Origin: Streptomyces aculeolatus
Lineage (GTDB): Bacteria; Actinomycetota; Actinomycetes; Streptomycetales; Streptomycetaceae
Direction of reading: 5' to 3'
DNA length: 64,000 nucleotides
Assembly: GCF_020400605.1 (NCBI RefSeq)
Contig: NZ_JAINRD010000016.1
Location: forward strand, 62,001 to 126,000
The position numbers were made by a program, and so were the translations under genes. Positions 55,387 through 61,143 of this stretch are shown in pieces; within the stretch, counting starts at the first letter, position 1; each line of letters begins with the position of its first letter. Under the pieces are notes generated by a model. It worked only from the letters and a program-made list of their open reading frames with translations. It did no database searches and was not told the DNA's origin.

Positions 55387-55920
55387 ATGACCCACTCACT
55401 TCCCGCCCCGGCAGCCGGGGGCGAAGCCGCGGGCGCCGTACGCCACTTGCGCCTGGTCCGCGAACCCGTGCGGCACGGCGAGCGCACCGCGGACGGCAAG
55501 CCGCTCGTCGGCTACGTCGTGCTCGTGCCGCCGGGCCTCGACCCCGCCGACCTCCTCGCCGAGGGCGCCGACGCCGCGCCGCTGCAGCGGGCGGCGTACA
55601 GCGCGGGCCCGCCCGACCCGCCGCCCGGCGGCGGCCCCGTGCGCATCGACGTGGAGCGCCGGGTGGCCGAGGTGGACGGGCAGCCGATGGACCTGACGTT
55701 CCTGGAGTTCGAGCTGCTGGCCCACCTCGTCGCCCACCCCCGGCGGGTGCACTCGCGCGAGTCGCTGGTGACCACCGTCTGGGGCTACAGCCACGTCGGC
55801 GACGGCCGCACGGTCGACGTCCACGTCGCGCGGCTGCGCCGCAAGCTCGGCGCGGCCCACCGGCACCGGATCGTGACGGTCCGGCGCATGGGCTACAAGT
55901 ACGAGCCGATCGAGCCCTGA
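55387..55920 (+). CDS. Receiver-less PhoB/OmpR-type winged-helix regulator
   Basis: A 177-residue DNA-binding protein. The C-terminal 95 residues form a PhoB-type winged helix (LTFLEFELLAHLVAHPRRVH, SRESLVTTVWGYS, RTVDVHVARLRRKLG, VTVRRMGYKYEP). The N-terminal 80 residues carry no receiver domain or phospho-acceptor Asp and instead have HLRLVREPVRHGERTADGKP, which I cannot place. It lies 38 bases after the arylsulfatase and probably controls the sulfur locus. How it is switched is unknown. Confidence 0.8.
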   Translation: MTHSLPAPAAGGEAAGAVRHLRLVREPVRHGERTADGKPLVGYVVLVPPGLDPADLLAEGADAAPLQRAAYSAGPPDPPPGGGPVRIDVERRVAEVDGQPMDLTFLEFELLAHLVAHPRRVHSRESLVTTVWGYSHVGDGRTVDVHVARLRRKLGAAHRHRIVTVRRMGYKYEPIEP

Positions 55921-55993
55921 CGCGCCCCCCGCCTCCCTGCCCGCCAAGTATCCCTGCCCTCCGGCCCCTCCGACACCGAAAGGCGTGCTCCCC

Positions 55994-56920
55994 ATGGCCG
56001 CCCAACTGCACCTCTCCGCAGCCCTCGACGATGCGACCGCCGACCACCTCACCGCGGGCGCCGGCGGCGCCGGCCCGCCGCCGTACGCGCGCTGGACCCG
56101 GCTGGTGCGGCTGGCCGAGCAGGGCGGTCTGGACTTCGTCACGCTCGACGGCCCCGCCGGCGGCCCCGGGCGGCTCGACGTGCTGGCCGTGCTCGCCCGC
56201 GCCGCCGGCACCACCAGCCGCATCGGGCTCGTCCCGGCCGTCGCGGCGCTGCCCGCGGGGCGGTTCGCGCCGCTGACGTCGGCGGCGGCGCGGATGGCCG
56301 TCGACGGGCGGGCCGGCTGGCTGGTACGGACCGCGCTGCCCGGCGACGGCCCGTCCGGGGCGCAGGCGCACTCCCGCGCCGCGTCCGGCGCCGGTACGCC
56401 GGGCCGGCACCCCGGCGGGCGCCGGCCGCTGTCCGGCGCCCGGCTGCGCCGGCCGCACCGGCCGCCGGTGGCGGTGGTGCTCGACGTGCACGGGCCCGAC
56501 CGCCGCTGGCTGCAGGCCGCCCGGCACGCCGACGTGGTGCTCCTGAACGCCGAGCACCCCGCCGCCGCCCAGGTCTGCCGCACCGCGCTCAAGCAACAGG
56601 CGGCGCAGGCGGGCCGTGATCCGCACGCGCTGCGGGTGCTGCTGCGCCTCGGGGTCGACCTCGGCCGCGGCGGCGGGCGCGGGCTGCGGCCCCGGGCGGA
56701 GACGCTGCACTTCGCCGGGCCGCCGGCCGAACTGGCGGAACTGCTGGCGGAGTGGCACGCGGAGGGGGTGGCCGACGGGTTCCACCTGCTGCCGGCGCAC
56801 GCGGCCACCGACCTGCTCGCGGTCGTGTACGGGCTGGTGCCCCGGCTGCGCGAGCGCGGGGTGTTCCGCTCCGGCTACCGCGGGCGGACGCTCCGCGAGC
56901 ACCTGGCACCGACCGCGTGA
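55994..56920 (+). CDS. Luciferase-like flavin-dependent oxidoreductase (NtaA/SnaA-type)
   Basis: A 308-residue member of the bacterial-luciferase fold. Features include LVRLAEQGGLDFVTLDGP, TSRIGLVPAV and a C-terminal FAGPPAELAELLAEWHAEGVADGF segment typical of LLM flavin enzymes. A Pro/Arg/Gly-rich insert (about 120-160) replaces the usual barrel loop that binds FMN, and the protein is much shorter than 450-residue NtaA/DszA enzymes. Such enzymes desulfonate or oxidise aromatic and alkane sulfonates; here the context (sulfatase, leader peptide) supports a sulfur role. Activity could be lost given the altered core. Confidence 0.7.
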   Translation: MAAQLHLSAALDDATADHLTAGAGGAGPPPYARWTRLVRLAEQGGLDFVTLDGPAGGPGRLDVLAVLARAAGTTSRIGLVPAVAALPAGRFAPLTSAAARMAVDGRAGWLVRTALPGDGPSGAQAHSRAASGAGTPGRHPGGRRPLSGARLRRPHRPPVAVVLDVHGPDRRWLQAARHADVVLLNAEHPAAAQVCRTALKQQAAQAGRDPHALRVLLRLGVDLGRGGGRGLRPRAETLHFAGPPAELAELLAEWHAEGVADGFHLLPAHAATDLLAVVYGLVPRLRERGVFRSGYRGRTLREHLAPTA

Positions 56921-56970
56921 CCGGCTGACCGCCGGCCCCCGCGGGAGGACCGGGGCTCCGGCAGCGCAGC

Positions 56971-57003
56971 GGCCCCGTACGGCTCGACGAGCCGTACGGG
57001 GCC
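56971..57003 (+). terminator. Terminator after the LLM oxidoreductase gene
   Basis: Sixteen-base perfect arms GGCCCCGTACGGCTCG / CGAGCCGTACGGGGCC about a single central base, 50 bases past the stop. Confidence 0.75.
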
Positions 57004-57129
57004 GTTGCCGTGCCGCCCGCGGCCGGCGGTGCTGGCACCGGCCGGGGCGTCCTGTGGGGGGACACCGGTGGCCGTACAGGCACGTCCGTGGGCGGCGGCG
57101 AACGCGGCCGGGCAGCCGACGGACGGGGA

Positions 57130-57171
57130 GCAGGGCCCTTCGCACTCCTCCGGGTTAGCGAAGGGCCCTGC
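57130..57171. terminator. Second strong hairpin, orphan
   Basis: Perfect 14-bp stem GCAGGGCCCTTCGC / GCGAAGGGCCCTGC with a 14-base loop that contains ACTCCTCC, complementary to a ribosome-binding sequence. It is not next to any gene end and may be an attenuator or terminator in the leader of the following gene. Confidence 0.5.
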
Positions 57172-57233
57172 CCGTCTGTGTGGAGCCCGGCGCCGCCCCG
57201 CGTTCCCCGAGGTCCGGTCACCGGCTCCCATCG

Positions 57234-57265
57234 ATTCCTAGTATTCCCATCGGTGTGCTAGGAAT
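57234..57265. promoter_or_regulatory. CTAGGAAT inverted repeat upstream of the FAD-TPR gene
   Basis: ATTCCTAG (57234-57241) and CTAGGAAT (57258-57265), perfect 8-bp arms 16 bases apart in an A+T-rich patch about 106 bases upstream of the predicted start. It shares CTAGGAA with the site before the leader peptide and is a candidate site for a shared sulfur regulator. Confidence 0.5.
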
Positions 57266-57370
57266 TATGGAAGCAGTAGCCTCGTCACGTCAACAGGTGC
57301 CCGGGGGGTGGACCGGTCCCCGGGACGCGAGATCATGGAAGAGTTCGTTCCCGGCTCAGCTGGAGGTACC

Positions 57371-60112
57371 GTGGCCGCGTCTTCGTCTCCCCCCGCCGCG
57401 GGTCCCGCCCGCCACGTCGTGGCCGTCGTCGGCGCCGGCGCCGCGGGGGCACTGACCGCGATGCAGCTCTGCGAGACCGCGATCCGGCGCAGCACGCCGC
57501 TGGAGCTGGTGCTGATCGACCCGGCGCCCGAGGCAGGACGCGGCGTCGCGTACGCCACCCCCGACCCGCGGCACCGGCTGAACGTCCCGGCGGGCGGCAT
57601 GAGCTGCTACCCGGACGACCCCACGCACTTCGTGCGCTGGCTGCACGCCCACGGCGAGCCGGCCGCCTCCGCCTGCGACTTCGTCTCCCGGCACCGCTAC
57701 GGCGCGTACCTGGCCGACTCCCTCGGCCAGGCCGTCGTCCGCGCCCACGGCACCGTCGCGGTGAGCCGGCTGCGGACGAGGGCGACCGGCTGTACCTGGA
57801 CCGCCGGCGGGCGCGCCGCCCTGCGCCTCGCCGACGGTCGCACCCAGCGGGCCGACAGCGTCGTCATCGCCACCGGCCCCGCGCCCGGCCTCCGCGGCTG
57901 GGTGCCGCAGGCCCTGGGCACGAGCGACCGCTTCGTCCCCGACCCCTGGGCGCCCGGCGCCCTCGACGCGCTCACGGGGGACGGCCACGCCGCCGACGAC
58001 GTGCTGCTCGTCGGCACCGGCCTGACCGCCGTGGACATGGCGCTGACCCTGGAGCGCGCCGGCCGCGGGGTGCACGCCGTCTCCCGCGGCGGCGAACTGC
58101 CCCGGCCGCACGCGCTGACGGCGCTGCCGCCCCTCCAGGCCGACCCCGGCCTGCCCGGCCTGCCGCTGGCGGAGCTGCGCGCCGCCGTACGCCGCCACGT
58201 GGCCGCCGCCGCCCGGACCCACGGCGACTGGCGCCCCGCCGTGGACGGGCTGCGCCCGCTGACGCAGGCGGTGTGGGCCCGGCTCTCCGACGAGGACCGG
58301 GCCGAGTTCCTGGCGCGCGACGCCTCCCGCTGGAACGTCCACCGCCACCGCATGCCCCCGGCCACCGCGGAGTCGGTCCGCCGGGCGCTGGCCGCCCGGC
58401 GGCTGCGGCTGCACACGGGCCGGGTGCAGGACGTCGCGGACGGGCCGGACGGCGGCCTGGCCGTCACGCTGACCGGCGGCCGGACGCTGCACGTCGGCTG
58501 GGTCGTCGACTGCACCGGGCCGGGGCTGCGGATCGAGGAGTGCGCCGACCCGCTGTGGCGGGGGCTGCTCGCGGACGGCGCGGCCACACCGGGCCCGCTG
58601 GGCATCGGGGTGGCCACCGACGCGGGGCGGCTGCGCCCGGCCGGCGCCGGCGGCCCGGCGATACGGGCCGGCTCCCCCGCCTGGCCGCCGCTGTTCACCC
58701 TCGGCTCCGCCCGCCGCGGCGAGCTGTGGGAGACCACCGCCGTCCCGGAGATCCGCGTCCAGGCAGCCGAGGTCGCCGCGGCCGTGCTGGAGCCGCTGCG
58801 CGAGCCGGTACGCGGCCGCCGCCGGCCCACCGACGTCAACGGGCTGCCGCTGTCCACGCACGCCGCTGCCGCCGCCTCGTACCGCACCGGCCTGGAGCGG
58901 CTGTTGAAGGTCCGCGCCGGCGCGGAGACCGCGCTCGCCCGCGCGGTGGAGCTGGACCCCGGGTTCGCGCTCGGGCACGCGGCGCTCGCGCTCGTCGGAC
59001 ACGAGTGCGGCGCCGAGGTCGACGTGCCGCGGGCGCTGGCGGACGCCCAGCGCGCCGCGCGCGAGCGCGCGGACGAGCGCGAGCGGGCGTTCGTGGAGGT
59101 CGTCACCCGCCGGATCGCCGGCTCCGGCGGCGACCAGGCGCTGACGCGGCACCTGGCCGCGTACCCGGGCGACGCGCTGGCGCTGAGCGTCGCCGTGCCG
59201 ACCATCGCGTTCTCCGGCGTCACCGACCTCGACGGCGCGATGGCCCGCCGGCTGGTGGAGCGCACCACGTCCGCGTACGAGGGGCACTGGTTCCACACCT
59301 CGCTGCTGGCCTTCATGCGCCAGGACGACGGCCGCTTCGACGAGGCCGGGGAGCTGGCCCGGCGGGCGCTGGCCGTGGAGCCGGCCGCGGGCCACGCCGT
59401 GCACGCGCTCGCCCATGTGCACTACGAGACGGGGGCCCACGAGCGCGGCCGCGACTGGCTGGACGGCTGGATCGGCGACCAGGGCCGCGGCGCCACGCAC
59501 CGGGCGCACTTCTCCTGGCACGTCGCCCTGCACGAGTTGGCGCTCGACGACCCGGACGCGGTACGGCGGCGCTGGTTCGCGCAGTTGGCGCCGGGCCGGG
59601 TGAACGGGGTGCGGGCGCTGGTGGATTCGGGGTCGCTGCTGTGGCGGGCCCGGATGTCGGGGTGCTGGACGGGCGAGCAGCCGGTGGAAGGCGTGCTGGC
59701 GGCGGTGGAGCGGGAGGTCGTGGAGCGGCCGGCGACGCCGTTCACGGCGATGCACAGCGCGGTGGCGCTGACGGCCGCGGGCGACGTGGCGGCGCTGCGC
59801 CGGCTGCGGACGCACGCGGCGGGCGCGGACCCGGTGATGCGCGAGGTCGTGGCGCCGCTGTGCGAGGCGCTGGAGGCGGTGGTGGAGGAGCGCTGGGCGG
59901 ACGCGGTGGCGCGCCTGGAGCCGATCCGGCCGGTGCTGCGCAAGGTCGGCGGCAGCGCGGCGCAGCGCGAAGTGGTCGAGGAGACACTGCTGTTCGCGCT
60001 GGTGTCGGGCGGCCGGTGCGAGGCGGCGCGGCAGCTGCTGGAGACCCGGCTCGACCGCCGCGACTCCCCCGCCGACCACCGCCGCCTCGCGGCGCTGCCC
60101 GGCCTGGACTGA
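57371..60112 (+). CDS. FAD/NAD(P)-binding protein fused to a TTC38-like TPR domain
   Basis: A 913-residue fusion. The first 480 residues resemble the FAD/NAD(P)-binding (NAD_binding_9-type) family: VAVVGAGAAGALTAMQL, RLNVPAGGMSCYPDDP, VVIATGPAPGLRGWVP, LLVGTGLTAVDMALTLERAG and VVDCTGPG. The rest is a helical repeat region of TTC38 type (ALARAVELDPGFALGHAALA, HALAHVHYETGAHERGRDWL, RAHFSWHVALHELALDDP). The GTG at 57371 follows GGAGG; ATG 57335 and GTG 57308 are alternatives. The fusion is probably real because the linker (near 485-490) is in frame with no stop. The substrate is unknown; a role in sulfur or thiol metabolism is inferred from the CTAGGAA site. Confidence 0.78.
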   Translation: MAASSSPPAAGPARHVVAVVGAGAAGALTAMQLCETAIRRSTPLELVLIDPAPEAGRGVAYATPDPRHRLNVPAGGMSCYPDDPTHFVRWLHAHGEPAASACDFVSRHRYGAYLADSLGQAVVRAHGTVAVSRLRTRATGCTWTAGGRAALRLADGRTQRADSVVIATGPAPGLRGWVPQALGTSDRFVPDPWAPGALDALTGDGHAADDVLLVGTGLTAVDMALTLERAGRGVHAVSRGGELPRPHALTALPPLQADPGLPGLPLAELRAAVRRHVAAAARTHGDWRPAVDGLRPLTQAVWARLSDEDRAEFLARDASRWNVHRHRMPPATAESVRRALAARRLRLHTGRVQDVADGPDGGLAVTLTGGRTLHVGWVVDCTGPGLRIEECADPLWRGLLADGAATPGPLGIGVATDAGRLRPAGAGGPAIRAGSPAWPPLFTLGSARRGELWETTAVPEIRVQAAEVAAAVLEPLREPVRGRRRPTDVNGLPLSTHAAAAASYRTGLERLLKVRAGAETALARAVELDPGFALGHAALALVGHECGAEVDVPRALADAQRAARERADERERAFVEVVTRRIAGSGGDQALTRHLAAYPGDALALSVAVPTIAFSGVTDLDGAMARRLVERTTSAYEGHWFHTSLLAFMRQDDGRFDEAGELARRALAVEPAAGHAVHALAHVHYETGAHERGRDWLDGWIGDQGRGATHRAHFSWHVALHELALDDPDAVRRRWFAQLAPGRVNGVRALVDSGSLLWRARMSGCWTGEQPVEGVLAAVEREVVERPATPFTAMHSAVALTAAGDVAALRRLRTHAAGADPVMREVVAPLCEALEAVVEERWADAVARLEPIRPVLRKVGGSAAQREVVEETLLFALVSGGRCEAARQLLETRLDRRDSPADHRRLAALPGLD

Positions 60113-60200
60113 CGGCGGGCGCGGCCCGTACGGCCCGTACTCCGGCCCGTACGGTGCCGTCCCTGCGGCCGGGGCCGGGTCCGTGCCGTACCGCCCCCGC

Positions 60201-60965
60201 TCAGTCCGGCGCGGCCTCGGGCCGCAGCGGACGCCAGTACTGCCGGGTGCCCTCCTCGCGTACGACGTAGCCGAGGCGCTGCGCCTCCTCGCGCAGTTCC
60301 TCGACGTCCGTCGCGTTCTTCTTCCCGAGCGCGTGCTCGCGGGCCTTGAGCACGGCGTTGGCCGCCGCGCTCAGCTCCGCGGAGCCGGGGACCCAGCGGT
60401 GGTAGCAGCCGGCGTACGGGTCCTCGTGCAGCCACCGGTAGCCGTGCGCGGTGAAGCCCCGGCCGAGGTCGGCGGGCTCCAGGTCGGTGGGCCTGCGCAG
60501 CAGTTGGCGGGAGGCGGCGTCGAGGATCACCAGCCGGTCCTTGTCGAGGAACGCGGCGGCGACCTCGGCGCGGGCCAGGATGCGGGACTCGCCGTCCTTG
60601 TCGATCCGTACGGTGTCGCCCTCGAAGGTCACGCGCATCGCCAGCACGTACGCGAGGAGCCCGCCGCCCGTCCCCAGCACCAGCCCGGCCACGGGCCCCG
60701 CGACCGCCGTCCAGCCGTCGTCGAAGGAGGCCACCAGCTCGAACGGCCCCCGCATCGGCGCCCATTCCCACCCGGCGACCTCGTCCGCGATCAGCGGCAC
60801 GAGCCAGCCGAGCAGCAGGCCGAGCGCCGGCAGGCCGGCGAGCAGCAGCAGCCGGTACGCCAGGCCGGGGCCCACGGTGGCGGCGGGGCGCTTGGCGGGC
60901 CGGCCGCCGTCGGGTCCGCCGCCGCGGCGGTCGTCACGGGACATCGGGGGTGCTCCGGAATCCAT
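60201..60965 (-). CDS. Two-helix membrane protein with PH-like cytoplasmic domain (YqeB-like)
   Basis: A 254-residue protein. A polar N-terminus is followed by two membrane helices (about 35-55 and 85-110). The cytoplasmic part (about 115-170) reads MRVTFEGDTVRIDKDGESR, AEVAAAFLDKDRLVILDAAS and resembles YqeB-type bacterial PH domains. The C-terminus HALGKKNATDVEELREEAQR is helical. The ATG at 60965 has AGGAAGGA upstream; the longer in-frame form is rejected. It is convergent with the FAD-TPR gene. The function is unknown. Confidence 0.65.
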   Translation of the reverse strand: MDSGAPPMSRDDRRGGGPDGGRPAKRPAATVGPGLAYRLLLLAGLPALGLLLGWLVPLIADEVAGWEWAPMRGPFELVASFDDGWTAVAGPVAGLVLGTGGGLLAYVLAMRVTFEGDTVRIDKDGESRILARAEVAAAFLDKDRLVILDAASRQLLRRPTDLEPADLGRGFTAHGYRWLHEDPYAGCYHRWVPGSAELSAAANAVLKAREHALGKKNATDVEELREEAQRLGYVVREEGTRQYWRPLRPEAAPD

Positions 60966-61095
60966 CGTCGGTCGTCCTTCCTGCCGGTCCCCCGCGACGC
61001 TACGGACGCGGGGCGGGGCGGCGGATCGGCCGAAGGTCTGCGGGGCACGGCGGCGGGTACGACTTTGGTCGCTTTCCGCGGGCGGCGGCACGCAA

Positions 61096-61126
61096 CCGGC
61101 CCCGGAGCCGTGGGCTCCGGGGCCGG
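61096..61126. terminator. Terminator between the large exported protein and the YqeB-like gene
   Basis: Perfect 14-bp stem CCGGCCCCGGAGCC / GGCTCCGGGGCCGG with a GTG loop, beyond the stop of the large minus-strand gene. Confidence 0.8.
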
Positions 61127-61143
61127 TCGGGGTCACCGCCGCG

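Larger units (their letters stand above)
56921..57370. other. Intergenic region with two strong hairpins and a CTAGGAA repeat
   Basis: About 450 bases without a convincing gene. It has a terminator-like hairpin (56971-57003), a second hairpin (57130-57171) and, closer to the next gene, an inverted repeat of ATTCCTAG/CTAGGAAT (57234-57265). Short overlapping ORFs here overlap hairpins and are rejected. Confidence 0.6.

Noticed and set aside
57005..57268. Short ORFs on both strands between the LLM and FAD-TPR genes
   Set aside because: They read through the hairpins, lack ribosome sites and family resemblance.
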